DNA from: Rhizobium croatiense | GTDB taxonomy: Bacteria > Pseudomonadota > Alphaproteobacteria > Rhizobiales > Rhizobiaceae | Reading direction: 5' to 3' | DNA length: 58,694 nt | Assembly (NCBI RefSeq): GCF_019793465.1 | Contig: NZ_JAILYJ010000025.1 | Span: 1-58,694, forward strand | In this document: positions 50,372 to 58,694 of the stretch, one piece after another | Layout of the letters: the number at the start of each line of letters is the position of its first letter | Position numbering within the stretch: position 1 is the first letter of the stretch | Notes under the pieces: generated by a model | What the model was told of the DNA's origin: nothing | Database searches by the model: none | What the model saw: only the letters and a program-made list of their open reading frames with translations | Made by a program: the position numbers and the translations under genes

Positions 50372-50445
50372 GCGGGTGTAGCTCAATGGTAGAGCAGCAG
50401 CTTCCCAAGCTGAATACGAGGGTTCGATTCCCTTCACCCGCTCCA
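50372..50445 (+). tRNA. tRNA-Gly (anticodon CCC)
   Basis: A 74-base cloverleaf: acceptor GCGGGTG with CACCCGC, D-arm GCTC/GAGC, anticodon loop TTCCCAA, T-arm GAGGGTTCGATTCCCTT, discriminator T and encoded CCA. Pair 27-43 is a G-A mismatch. CCC decodes GGG. Confidence 0.96.
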
Positions 50446-50467
50446 GCTCCTCATCGCAACCGAAATC

Positions 50468-51055
50468 TCATTCTTCGTCTCTGCCGCCAGCGATGTGCTT
50501 GACTGCACCGGCAGCGGTCTCAAGCAGACGCTCCGCCATGGCCTGATCGGTCATGATGCGAGAAATGGTCACGGCGCCCACCATGAGGGAGAGGACGATC
50601 ATGGCTTTGTCATAAGGTTTCGTGCCATCCGATGCCGGGAGCAGTTCGTCGAGGATCTGAAGGTGGGCTTCTATCCCATTCTGGAATGGAGCTCGTACCG
50701 CTTCACTCTGACGCGCCGCGTCGGATCCGAGCGCGGCCAAGGGGCAGCCATCGCCTTTCTCTTCCTGGTGCCCGGTCGAAAGATACATGCCGACAACCGC
50801 TCCGAAGGGATCGGCGCTTCCGGCGGCAACCCTCGACCACCGGCGAACGGCGCTCTCCATCGCTCGCCCGGATGCCAGCGCTGCAAGATCGTCCTTTGAT
50901 TCGAACTGCTTGTAGAATCCGCCTTGCGTGAGGCCGGCACCTTTCATCAGATCTTTCAGCCCGATGCCGTCGAAGCCATGCTCCCGGAAGAGCCGGCTTG
51001 CGACATTGATCACCGTTTCACGATTGGCCTCGGCCTGAGCGCGACTGACTCTCAT
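50468..51055 (-). CDS. TetR/AcrR-family repressor, divergent from the RND operon
   Basis: A 195-residue DNA-binding protein. The helix-turn-helix is at about 10-55 (ETVINVASRLFREHGFDGIG then LKDLMKGAGLTQGGFYKQF). The C-terminal ligand part has CPLAALGSDAARQS near 105, typical of this TetR branch. The ATG at 51055 has GGAGA six bases upstream. It is divergent from the membrane-fusion gene across about 100 bp holding two dyads, so it most likely represses both itself and the efflux operon. Confidence 0.9.
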   Translation of the reverse strand: MRVSRAQAEANRETVINVASRLFREHGFDGIGLKDLMKGAGLTQGGFYKQFESKDDLAALASGRAMESAVRRWSRVAAGSADPFGAVVGMYLSTGHQEEKGDGCPLAALGSDAARQSEAVRAPFQNGIEAHLQILDELLPASDGTKPYDKAMIVLSLMVGAVTISRIMTDQAMAERLLETAAGAVKHIAGGRDEE

Positions 51056-51078
51056 AGCGATCTCCAATTAGATTTCAT

Positions 51079-51118
51079 TTGACATCTATAGCCGAATTAG
51101 AGTTAGATCGCAATCTAA
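51079..51118. promoter_or_regulatory. TetR operator region of the RND operon
   Basis: TTGACATCTA (51079-51088) is an exact half of the dyad at 56169-56195. TTAGAT-CGCA-ATCTAA (51103-51118) is a second dyad 15 bp on, and its TAGATCGCAA resembles the other half-site (8 of 10 bases). Both lie between the divergent starts. Confidence 0.6.
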
Positions 51119-51153
51119 ATGAATAGCTGCGCCCGTCAATAAGGCTTAATGAC

Positions 51154-52269
51154 ATGAACCGCAAAATTCTCCTCGCCTCTCTCGGCCTCCTGGTGGCTGC
51201 CGGCGCCACGGCGTTTATCCTTGTCGGCGAGCCCTCGGAAGGAAGCGCGCAAGCCGCCGACCCCCGCATCGCGCCACCATTCGTCAAGCTGGTGGACGCA
51301 AAGAGCCCGGAGACAGCCGCACGCACCTTCACCGGCACCATCGCCGCTCGCGTGCAGAGCAATCTCGGTTTTCGTGTGCCCGGCAAGATCATGCAGCGCT
51401 ATGTGGATGTTGGCGTACAGGTCAAGGCCGGCCAGCCCCTGATGCGCATCGACGAGACCGATCTGCGTCTCGCACTGACTGCGAAACGAAACGCGGTCGC
51501 TGCAGCCGAAGCTGTGCTGATCCAAGCGCAAGCAGACGAGAAACGCTACGCCGCTTTGGTGAAAAACGGATTGGCCGCGACGCCGCAGCGCTATGAACAG
51601 GCAAAGGCAGCACTGGATACCGCGACCGCCCAGCTTGCCGCGGCGCAAGCGGACGCGAAGGTCGCTGAAAACGAAACCGCTTATTCCGTCCTGGTGGCCG
51701 ACACGGATGGAACCGTCGTCGAAACGCTCGGAGAGCCGGGACAAGTCGTGACGGCGGGACAAACCGTCGTCCGGCTCGCACAGGCTGGCCCACGGGAAGC
51801 GCTGGTGTGGCTTCCGGAATTCTTGAGGCCGCAAATCGGTGAGATAGCCGATGCCAGTATCTATGGAAAGGAAGGCGGGCCAGACAAGGCGCGGCTTCGA
51901 CAGATCTCCGACGCCGCCGATCCTCAAACCCGCACCTATGAAGCGCGCTGGGTTCTGGATGGCGCCGCAGCGTCGGCCCCGCTTGGCGCGACGGTGACGA
52001 TCAGAATCTCAAACAGTAGTGGCCAATCGCATGCCGCGGTGCCCGTCGGCGCCGTTTTGGACGATGGCAGTCGAACCGGCATCTGGGTTTTCGATCACAA
52101 ATCTTCGACCGTTCACTTCAGGCAGGTGAAGATAGAACAAATAGGTGAGGAGTTCGCGGTGGTTTCCAACGTGATTGCAGGCGAGCCGATCGTCGCTCTT
52201 GGCGCCCATTTGCTGCAGGACGGCGCCAGCGTTCGAACCACGGTGGAACAAGCAGAGGCGGCGAACTGA
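51154..52269 (+). CDS. RND efflux membrane-fusion protein
   Basis: A 371-residue periplasmic adaptor anchored by one N-terminal helix (MNRKILLASLGLLVAAGATA). The barrel-sandwich halves are FTGTIAARVQSNLGFRVPGK then VDVGVQVKAGQPLMRID, and DGTVVETLGEPGQVVTAGQT; a helical hairpin with an Ala/Gln-rich coiled coil lies between (about 95-175). No lipobox Cys is present. Its TGA overlaps the transporter ATG by one base (TGATG). No outer-membrane channel gene follows, so a TolC-type partner is needed from elsewhere. Confidence 0.92.
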   Translation: MNRKILLASLGLLVAAGATAFILVGEPSEGSAQAADPRIAPPFVKLVDAKSPETAARTFTGTIAARVQSNLGFRVPGKIMQRYVDVGVQVKAGQPLMRIDETDLRLALTAKRNAVAAAEAVLIQAQADEKRYAALVKNGLAATPQRYEQAKAALDTATAQLAAAQADAKVAENETAYSVLVADTDGTVVETLGEPGQVVTAGQTVVRLAQAGPREALVWLPEFLRPQIGEIADASIYGKEGGPDKARLRQISDAADPQTRTYEARWVLDGAAASAPLGATVTIRISNSSGQSHAAVPVGAVLDDGSRTGIWVFDHKSSTVHFRQVKIEQIGEEFAVVSNVIAGEPIVALGAHLLQDGASVRTTVEQAEAAN

Positions 52270-55200
52270 TGAACTTGAATCTATCCGCGCTCGCCGTCCG
52301 CGAACGGGCCGTTACGCTGTTCTTCATCATTCTGCTGGCCGCCGCCGGCGCCTATGCATTCGTCAAGCTCGGGCGTGCGGAAGACCCCTCCTTCACCATC
52401 AAGACCTTGACCGTGACAACCGTCTGGCCAGGTGCGACAGCGCGCGAAATGCAGGATCTTGTCGCTGAGCCGCTGGAGAAACGCCTACAGGAACTCACCT
52501 GGTACGATCGCGTCGAAACGACAACGCGGCCGGGATACGCCTTTCTGACTGTGACGCTGAAGGACAGCACGCCGTCCACGGCGGTCGAAGAGGAATTCTA
52601 TCAGGCCCGAAAGAAGCTTGGGGACGAGGCCCGCAATCTGCCCCAGGGCGTTTTCGGTCCTTTCGTCAACGACGAGTATTCCGATGTCAGCTTCGGTCTT
52701 TATGCGCTGAAGGCCAAGGGCATGCCGATGCGCGAGCTGGTGCGCCAGGCCGAGGTGATCCGCCAGGATCTTCTGCATGTGCCTGGAGTCAAGAAGATCA
52801 ACATCCTCGGTGAGCGGCCCGAACAGATCTTTGTCGAATTTTCCTATGCGAAGCTCGCCACCCTCGGCATTTCGGCACAGGACATCGCGGCCGCTCTGCA
52901 GCGGCAAAACGCCGTGACGCCGGCGGGATCGATCGATACGCGCGGGCCTCAGGTGTTCATTCGCTTCGATGGCGCCTATGACAGCATCCAGGCGATCGCC
53001 GACACGCCGATCGCCGCAGGCGGACGCACCTTGAAGCTCTCGGATTTTGCCGACGTGCGGCGCGGTTATGAAGATCCGGCCACCTACCTCATTCGCCATG
53101 ATGGCGAGCCTGCGATCATGCTCGGCGCGGTGATGCAACAGGGCTGGAACGGTCTGGAGCTCGGCAAGGCGCTGGAAGAAAGATCCGCCGCGATCGCAAA
53201 GACCTTGCCGCTCGGCATGACGCTCGCCAAGGTCAGCGACCAGGCCGTCAATATCCAGGAAGCCGTCGGCGAGTTCATGCTGAAATTCGCCATGGCGCTC
53301 GGCGTCGTGTTGTTCGTCAGCCTCGTCAGCCTTGGTTGGCGCGTCGGGATCGTCGTGGCGCTGGCCGTTCCGCTGACACTTGCCGTCGTCTTCCTCATCA
53401 TGCTGGAGACCGGCCGGTTCTTCGATCGCATCACCCTTGGTGCTCTCATCCTGGCGCTCGGCCTTCTCGTCGACGACGCCATCATCGCCATCGAGGTGAT
53501 GGTCGTAAAGATGGAAGAGGGGATGGATCGCATCAAGGCGGCCGCCTATGCCTGGAGCCATACGGCAGCCCCGATGCTATCAGGCACGCTGGTGACGATC
53601 ATCGGATTGATGCCGGTCGGCTTTGCCCGATCAACCGCCGGCGAATATGCCGGCAACATCTTCTGGGTCGTGGGCTTTGCGCTGATCGTATCCTGGATTG
53701 TCGCGGTGATCTTCACGCCCTATCTCGGCGTCAAGATGCTGCCGGCGATCAAGCCGGTCGAGGGTGGCCATCACGCCATCTACAACACCCCGAACTACCG
53801 GCGCCTGCGGCGGGTTATCGAGTTCACCGTGCGCCACAAGTTCGTCACGTGTGCGGTGGTCGCCATCACGATGGGCGCCTCCGTCGTTGGAATGGGAGCG
53901 GTGAAACAGCAGTTCTTCCCGACGTCGGACCGCCCCGAAGTCCTCGTCGAAGTCCGCATGCCCGAAGGCACCAGCATCGAGACGACGACGGCGGCGGTGG
54001 AGAAACTCGAACACTGGCTGCAGAAACAGCCGGAGGCCAAGACCGTCACCAGCTATGTCGGGCAGGGCGCTCCCCGTTTCTTCTTTGCCATGGCCCCGGA
54101 ATTGCCCGACCCGTCTTTCGCCAAGATCGTCGTGCTGACCCCTGACGCTCACACACGCGAGGACTTGAAGCATCGGCTCCGTGCGGCCATTTCGGATGGG
54201 CTCGCCCCTGAAGCCTATGTCCGCGTCACGCAGCTCGTCTTCGGTCCCTACACGCCCTTTCCGGTCGAGTTCCGGGTCACCGGCCCCGATCAGGAGCAAT
54301 TGTACCAGATCTCCGAAAAAGCTCTCGAGATCATGAAGAGCGTGCCGGATGTGCGCCAGGCAAACCGCGATTGGGGCAACCGCACGCCGGTGCTGCGCTT
54401 CGTTCCCGACCAGGATCGGCTGAACCTGATCGGCCTGTCACCGGCCGAAGCGGCCCAGCAGATGCAATTGCTGCTGAGCGGAATTCCGATTACCGAGGTT
54501 CGCGAGAATATCCGCAGCGTGCCTGTCGTCGCGCGCAGCGCTGGCGGCAACCGGCTTGATCCGTCGAGGTTGGCAGACTTCTCGCTGATGAGCCGGGATG
54601 GGCGGCAGGTCCCGCTCGATCAGATCGGCCACTCCGAAATCCGGTTTGAAGAACCGATCCTGAAACGTCGCGATCGAACGCCTGTTGTCACGATCCGTTC
54701 CGATATCAACGAGGCGTCGCAGCCGCCGGAGGTCTCGCAGCAGGTTCTGAAGGCGCTTCAGCCGCTGATCGCCTCGCTTCCTGTGGGATATCGTATCGAG
54801 ATGGGCGGAAACATCGAAGAATCCCTCAAGGCCAACGCCGCCCTCGTCAAAATCTTCCCGGCGATGGTTGCCGCCATGCTGATCGTCATCGTGCTGCAGG
54901 TCCGCAGCCTGTCGACGATGACCATGGTCATGCTGACGGGGCCGCTCGGTCTTGCCGGGGCCGTTCCGGTTCTGCTTCTCTTCAATCAGCCCTTCGGCTT
55001 CAATGCCATTCTCGGACTGATAGGATTGGCCGGAATTCTGATGCGCAACACCCTGATCCTGACGGAACAGATCAAGGAGAATAAGGCAGCCGGTCTCGAC
55101 GATTATCACGCCGTCATCGAGGCGACAGTGCAGCGGACGCGTCCCGTCATCCTGACAGCCCTTGCCGCCGTCCTCGCTTTCATTCCTCTCACCCATTCGG

Positions 55201-55379
55201 TGTTCTGGGGGTCGATGGCCTATACGCTGATCGGCGGCACGGCGGTCGGCACCGTGATGATCCTGCTTTTCCTTCCTGCCCTTTACGCGACATGGTTCCG
55301 CATCAAGCCGACGAAAAATGACAGTCAGGAAAACGCACCGAAGGACGTGGAGTTACCAACAGCGATGGCTGCCGAGTGA
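52269..55379 (+). CDS. RND efflux transporter
   Basis: A 1036-residue inner-membrane proton antiporter with two repeats of a large periplasmic loop and 12 helices. The proton-relay aspartates are seen in helix 4 (LGLLVDDAIIAIEVMV, about residue 400). Start MNLNLSALAVRERAVTLFFI and GRAEDPSFTIKTLTVTTVWP are typical of this subgroup, and QVRSLSTMTMVMLTGPLGLA plus GLIGLAGILMRNTLILTEQI lie in the second half. Substrate range cannot be read. It is followed 16 bp later by a TetR gene, presumably in the same operon. Confidence 0.95.
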   Translation: MNLNLSALAVRERAVTLFFIILLAAAGAYAFVKLGRAEDPSFTIKTLTVTTVWPGATAREMQDLVAEPLEKRLQELTWYDRVETTTRPGYAFLTVTLKDSTPSTAVEEEFYQARKKLGDEARNLPQGVFGPFVNDEYSDVSFGLYALKAKGMPMRELVRQAEVIRQDLLHVPGVKKINILGERPEQIFVEFSYAKLATLGISAQDIAAALQRQNAVTPAGSIDTRGPQVFIRFDGAYDSIQAIADTPIAAGGRTLKLSDFADVRRGYEDPATYLIRHDGEPAIMLGAVMQQGWNGLELGKALEERSAAIAKTLPLGMTLAKVSDQAVNIQEAVGEFMLKFAMALGVVLFVSLVSLGWRVGIVVALAVPLTLAVVFLIMLETGRFFDRITLGALILALGLLVDDAIIAIEVMVVKMEEGMDRIKAAAYAWSHTAAPMLSGTLVTIIGLMPVGFARSTAGEYAGNIFWVVGFALIVSWIVAVIFTPYLGVKMLPAIKPVEGGHHAIYNTPNYRRLRRVIEFTVRHKFVTCAVVAITMGASVVGMGAVKQQFFPTSDRPEVLVEVRMPEGTSIETTTAAVEKLEHWLQKQPEAKTVTSYVGQGAPRFFFAMAPELPDPSFAKIVVLTPDAHTREDLKHRLRAAISDGLAPEAYVRVTQLVFGPYTPFPVEFRVTGPDQEQLYQISEKALEIMKSVPDVRQANRDWGNRTPVLRFVPDQDRLNLIGLSPAEAAQQMQLLLSGIPITEVRENIRSVPVVARSAGGNRLDPSRLADFSLMSRDGRQVPLDQIGHSEIRFEEPILKRRDRTPVVTIRSDINEASQPPEVSQQVLKALQPLIASLPVGYRIEMGGNIEESLKANAALVKIFPAMVAAMLIVIVLQVRSLSTMTMVMLTGPLGLAGAVPVLLLFNQPFGFNAILGLIGLAGILMRNTLILTEQIKENKAAGLDDYHAVIEATVQRTRPVILTALAAVLAFIPLTHSVFWGSMAYTLIGGTAVGTVMILLFLPALYATWFRIKPTKNDSQENAPKDVELPTAMAAE

Positions 55380-55395
55380 CCTTCCGGAGGCGGCG

Positions 55396-56106
55396 ATGAT
55401 GTTTGCGGATCCGAGCGGAAGTGACCTTGAGCAGTCGCGGACGCGGATTCTTGAGGTGGCGGAAAAGCATTTTCGGCGGATCGGCTATCATAAGACGTCC
55501 GTCGCCGACATCGCCTCGGAGCTCGGCATGAGCCGCGCGAATGTTTATCGCTTCTTTCCGTCATGGACGGCAATCAACAGCTCCGTCTGCGGACTTGTTG
55601 TCAAGGAGGTTGCTGAAATCGCTCTGGCGATTGCCCGAACAGATGCGCCGGCGAGCAAAAAGTTGGTTGATCTTTTGACCGCCATTCACCGGCACAGCAC
55701 GAGAATATTGGTGGAGGACAGACGCATGCACGAGCTGCTCGTCGCCGCCATCGATGGAAGTTGGGCAACCATCAACGCGCATAACGAGCAAATCCTGGCA
55801 ATCCTCAAAGCACTTGTCCGCGAGGGCCAGCGATCGGGCGAGTTCAAGGTTGACGACGCCGACGAAGCTGCACAGGGCATCATCACCGCGTTCTTGCCGT
55901 TTTTCCATCCGATTCTGGTAGAGCAACGGGTTCAGGAGGCAGAGGCCACCGCGGTGAGCCTGGATGCGCAAATCCGCTTCATCATGAAAGCTCTCGGCAA
56001 ATCAGATCCGCGCGCCGCCGCTCATCCCAGCGATTGTGAAGATCGGAATCATCGGCGCCGGAAATATCGGCGCAACTCCGGGCGGGCGGGCACTGGCGCT
56101 ATCTGA
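55396..56106 (+). CDS. Second TetR-family regulator, co-transcribed with the RND genes
   Basis: A 236-residue regulator with GGAGG before the ATG at 55396 (another ATG follows at once). The helix-turn-helix is HFRRIGYHKTSVADIASELG then MSRANVYRFF. It is of a different TetR branch from the one at 50468. The last about 30 residues, from SDPRAAAHPS, look anomalous: Arg-rich RNHRRRKYRRNSGRAG is the out-of-frame reading of a truncated oxidoreductase start at 56036, so the original stop may have been lost by a rearrangement. Target unknown; the SDR operator downstream is a candidate. Confidence 0.85.
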   Translation: MMFADPSGSDLEQSRTRILEVAEKHFRRIGYHKTSVADIASELGMSRANVYRFFPSWTAINSSVCGLVVKEVAEIALAIARTDAPASKKLVDLLTAIHRHSTRILVEDRRMHELLVAAIDGSWATINAHNEQILAILKALVREGQRSGEFKVDDADEAAQGIITAFLPFFHPILVEQRVQEAEATAVSLDAQIRFIMKALGKSDPRAAAHPSDCEDRNHRRRKYRRNSGRAGTGAI

Positions 56107-56155
56107 TCCGAGGTCCTCAGGCTTGCCGCTGAGCTTATTAGCAAAAAGCGCTTGA
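56036..56155 (+). pseudogene. N-terminal fragment of an NADP-dependent F420-reductase-like protein
   Basis: A GTG-started frame reads VKIGIIGAGNIGATPGGR and soon stops at 56153. KIGIIGAGNIGAT is the nucleotide-binding start of the F420/NADP oxidoreductase family; after 13 codons the match ends. It overlaps the 3' end of the TetR gene in another frame, so a deletion joined the two. Confidence 0.5.
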
Positions 56156-56168
56156 TTTTATATTTCGA

Positions 56169-56195
56169 TTGACATCTAAAATAGATAGATGTCAA
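56169..56195. promoter_or_regulatory. Operator dyad ahead of the SDR gene
   Basis: Perfect 10-bp arms TTGACATCTA and TAGATGTCAA flank AAATAGA. The left arm is identical to the half-site at 51079-51088 in the TetR/RND promoter region. Confidence 0.65.
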
Positions 56196-56339
56196 TCAAC
56201 ATCTTATGTGCTTATTTGTGAAGCAGCGCCTGCGCGTTGAGCGATTGATGTCATGTCCTGAAGATCCTTTGGGGGTGAAAAGTTCTGACCCTTCTATTGA
56301 GCACGTAATCAACCACTCGCGCCAAACCGAGGAGCATGC

Positions 56340-57158
56340 ATGTCTAACAATAGAGTTGTCGTCATCACCGGAGCATCCTCAGGGATCGGCGAAGCGTCAG
56401 CCCGCCTTCTTGCACAAAACGGCTTCCAGCTCTTTGGAGGCGTGCGTAACCCGCAGCGCGCCAATGCCATTCCCGGCGTGCGCTATGGGACTGTCGATGT
56501 GACTGATGACGCCTCCGTCTCCAATTTTGTTGAATGGGTTTTGTCCGAAGCGGGCAAGATCGACATCCTGATCAACAATGCCGGCGTTTCGTTGGTCTGC
56601 CCTGTCGAAAACACGTCGCCCTCCGAAGCTCAGCGGTATTCGATGCCAACGTTTTCGGGCCTTTGCGCATGATCCGCGCTGCTTTGCCCTCTATGCGCCG
56701 CCCGGAGCGGGCTCATCATCAATATCAGTTCGGTCCTGGGCTTCCTGCCTGCACCGTTCATGGGAATATATGCCAGCAGCAAGCATGCACTCGAAGGACT
56801 GTCGGAGTCGCTCGATCATGAGATTCGCGAGTTCAACGTGCGCGTGGTGCTCCTTGAACCGACCTTTACGAACACCAAGCTCGACGTAAACGCGGCACAA
56901 ACCGCAGCACCCCTGGGTGCTTACGCAACACAGGCCGATGCGACCATCAAGGCGGTACAGGCCCAGATCAGAACCGCGCCGTCTGCGCTTGCAGTCGCAG
57001 AGAAAATCCTGGCCACAATCAACGGTCCATACCGAATGCGCCAACCGGCCGGAGGCCAAGCAACGCTGCTCAGCCGGCTACGCAGGTTCATGCCGGCAAG
57101 CGCAGTCGACAGCAGCCTGCGAAAGACATTCGGCTTCGGCAAACGAAGCGCCTCCTGA
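56340..57158 (+). pseudogene. Short-chain dehydrogenase/reductase, frameshifted
   Basis: The three parts of a normal 270-residue SDR are all present: VVVITGASSGIGEASARLLA and ILINNAGVSL in the first frame, FDANVFGPLRMIRAALPSM in a second, then LIINISSVLGFLPAPFMGIY and YASSKHALEGLSES back in the first. Frame changes fall near 56635 and 56705 and compensate; an in-frame TGA at 56670 ends the first part. Catalytic Ser, Tyr and Lys are retained, so the break is recent or a sequencing error. The upstream dyad suggests control by one of the TetR proteins. Substrate unknown. Confidence 0.8.
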
Positions 57159-57228
57159 ATTTCGCTTAAACTTTCGGACGTCGTCGGTTTCAACGGTATC
57201 ATCAGGGTTCCCCGCGGGGTCGCCGACG

Positions 57229-57570
57229 TCAGCTATCTCTTGAGCCAACGCCGCATTTGAGCGCTCGAGGGCAAAGCCATCCCAACCCAGACCTAATCCC
57301 AAAGAACCGGATCGGCTTGTATCGCCGATGCGCGATGATCAGGCTTCTGTCGGGCTGGATGATGTAGGTTTCTTCCACCTGCCGGCCGTACTGGTCGATG
57401 AAATCATGCGGAAAGGCCGAACCAGCAGGCGATTTGGTGAGCTTGCTGCGCGGTTGACCGTTGTAGGTGATGCTTCCGGGGATGGGTTCGAGGCCCGGTC
57501 CGCTGTAGCTGACGGTGCTGCATCCCGCGAGAACGAGTGTGCCGACGAGGCCGATGATTGCAGGTTTCAT
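57229..57570 (-). CDS. Small lipoprotein
   Basis: A 113-residue exported protein with a lipobox signal (MKPAIIGLVGTLVLAGC; Cys17 lipidated). The ATG at 57570 has GGAGG seven bases upstream; an ATG two codons earlier is too close to it. The mature part has GSITYNGQPRSKLTKSPAGS and VEETYIIQPDRSLIIAHRR, probably beta-rich. After YKPIRFFGIR the tail is Cys/Arg-rich and may be altered by a frameshift. Function unknown. Confidence 0.65.
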   Translation of the reverse strand: MKPAIIGLVGTLVLAGCSTVSYSGPGLEPIPGSITYNGQPRSKLTKSPAGSAFPHDFIDQYGRQVEETYIIQPDRSLIIAHRRYKPIRFFGIRSGLGWLCPRALKCGVGSRDS

Positions 57571-57967
57571 ATCCATCCCTCCGTGAATGACATCACTCTA
57601 CGCCTTAGCGGAGCGCGCGCACCACACAATGCCCATGCCGCTCTTCAATCCTTCGGGAAGCGTCGCCGGGGACGCCGGAGCAGTCGGCTGCCAGCTATTG
57701 AGATTAGGGCGAAAATCCCGCTCTACCAGGCGTGTGGCAACGCATCTATTGCCGAAACCGAAGCCGCCTGCTAGATCGGCTTCGTCGAAAAAGGCAGGAT
57801 CGGTTGAGGTAAGCCCGGTCCCTTCCGTCAGAGCGTCAAAGCGCTCTGACGAAGCTCTGCTCCGTGCCCCAGGGCGCGAGAACCCGCGACGTGATCCGCA
57901 TGGAAATGCGGGATCCCGGCGGCGTGCGGAGACGGTCAGTCCCGGGACTTTTTGAACGGAGACTGTC
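57571..57967. other. 397-bp region between the lipoprotein and VOC genes
   Basis: No gene is supported; the short frames on both strands lack ribosome sites and known motifs. A perfect hairpin, CGTCAGAGCG-TCAAAG-CGCTCTGACG, lies at 57826-57851 and could be an operator or leader structure for the VOC gene. Confidence 0.5.
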
Positions 57968-58348
57968 ATGCGCCTGAACCATCTCGATTTTCACGTACCC
58001 GATATTGCTGAGACGGCGGATTTCTTCATCCGCCATTTCGGCCTGAAGCTGAAGGATATGCGCGGCAACAACGGCCTGGCGATCCTGGAGGATGACGCCG
58101 GCCTCGAGATCGTCTTGAGCCACGCCATCGCCAGGTTGGGCACCGCCGACCAGGTGGAGATAGGCCGTCAGACCTATCACATCGGCTTCATCCTGCCTGA
58201 AAGGGGTGACGTCGATGCCCTCCATGCCGGGCTTGCCGCCGCCGGTGCCGTGCTCTCTGGCCCGCCGGCCGCCATGCGCGGCGGCTGGCTGTTTTATTGC
58301 ACGGCGCCGGGGAATATCCTCGTCGAGGTTGGTTGGCGGCCGGGATAG
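57968..58348 (+). CDS. VOC (glyoxalase/bleomycin-resistance) family protein
   Basis: A 126-residue cytosolic protein with the paired beta-alpha-beta-beta-beta units of the VOC fold: MRLNHLDFHVPDIAETADFF, GLKLKDMRGN, LEIVLSH, QTYHIGFIL and NILVEVGW. Candidate metal ligands are His5, Glu47, His71 and Glu120, spaced as in glyoxalase I-like enzymes. CGGAG lies before the ATG. The reaction is unknown; a dioxygenase or fosfomycin/glyoxal-type role cannot be separated by sequence alone. Confidence 0.85.
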   Translation: MRLNHLDFHVPDIAETADFFIRHFGLKLKDMRGNNGLAILEDDAGLEIVLSHAIARLGTADQVEIGRQTYHIGFILPERGDVDALHAGLAAAGAVLSGPPAAMRGGWLFYCTAPGNILVEVGWRPG

Positions 58349-58403
58349 AGTGAGCGGGAGTCCGGTAAACGCGGCGCCGAGGAATAGCCGCAACCTCGTG
58401 ATT

Positions 58404-58590
58404 CCCTCTTCTCCCCAGCGGGGGTCCGAAGGACGGGCGAGACCCGTGGCTCGCCCAGGCTGGTGCCCGTAGGGCGGGGCGGATGAGGGGCCGGCGAAGC
58501 CGGTCTTTGTACAGGGCGCTGCGGTCGGCGTAGTGGGATAGGCCTTTACGGGAGGGAAGTCCGGGTAGCCCCCTCATCCGCCTGCCGGCA
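58404..58590. repeat. RIME-like repeat at the right end
   Basis: GCGGATGAGGGG (58479-58490) and CCCCTCATCCGC (58570-58581) are perfect 12-bp inverted arms. CTTCTCCCCAGCGGGG before them matches the inner RIME-like stem. No gene is present from 58349 to the window end. Confidence 0.6.
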
Positions 58591-58694
58591 CCTTTGTAAC
58601 TTCCCTTTACCCGCTATTGGCGTAGTACTGCCTGTTGCGGTGGCGGATGGAAGACCGTTGCACCTTTGGGACCCCAAGCCCGTGGGAGAGCCTG

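Noticed and set aside
57587..57969. Overlapping short frames on both strands between the lipoprotein and VOC genes
   Set aside because: Neither has a ribosome site, coherent composition or similarity that could be recognised.

Overview
The window looks like chromosomal DNA of a fast-growing Rhizobium, most likely the R. etli/R. leguminosarum group. The evidence is high GC, alphaproteobacterial markers (GcrA, a double-length dCTP deaminase, a SAM-II riboswitch before metZ, long PstC and PstA), RIME-like palindromes, and close packing of ABC-transporter operons. Most of it is core or sugar-catabolic chromosome. Mobile DNA is limited to the tail of an IS110-type transposase at the left edge, a decayed integrase at a tRNA-Thr gene (about 29.0-29.9 kb), and several non-coding palindromic repeats.

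Region by region: 0-6 kb has otsA, pgi and fadD, all leftward, then a PRC-barrel gene behind an EcfG-type promoter. 6.3-12.9 kb has a glyoxalase, a leftward osmF-yehYXW-type osmoprotectant ABC operon, and a rightward pair of a LysR-type regulator with two DNA-binding domains and cutC. 13.2-22.5 kb is an L-fucose-type cluster in two leftward operons: dehydratase, aldo/keto reductase and FucU mutarotase; then binding protein, ATPase, permease and Zn-dehydrogenase. A divergent GntR regulator with two winged helices probably controls both through a motif found ahead of each operon. 22.5-28.2 kb has a half-MFS-like membrane protein, a BacA/BclA-like ABC exporter, a DHA2 drug exporter and a small repeat-rich secreted protein. 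28.4-29.9 kb holds two tiny membrane proteins, the integrase remnant and tRNA-Thr(CGU).

30-41.7 kb has a nitronate-monooxygenase-like gene sharing an operator motif with fadD, a membrane-anchored unknown protein, ppk2, and the phosphate regulon phoR, pstS, pstC, pstA, pstB, phoU, phoB with a Pho box. 41.9-46.1 kb has gcrA, an intergenic region rich in GANTC methylation sites with a possible small RNA, and argD-argF-hslO. 46.2-50.4 kb has an unknown secreted protein, apaG, metZ under a SAM-II riboswitch, the dCTP deaminase and tRNA-Gly(CCC). 50.5-57.2 kb is an RND efflux module flanked by two TetR regulators, with a frameshifted SDR gene that carries the same operator half-site. The right end has a small lipoprotein, a VOC protein and repeats.

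No defence system, prophage, CRISPR array or wholly new multi-gene system was found. The best leads are regulatory: the two double-HTH regulators, the operator pairs shared by distant genes, the GANTC cluster and possible small RNA between gcrA and argD, and the roughly 250-bp palindromic element present in two inverted copies plus a fragment.
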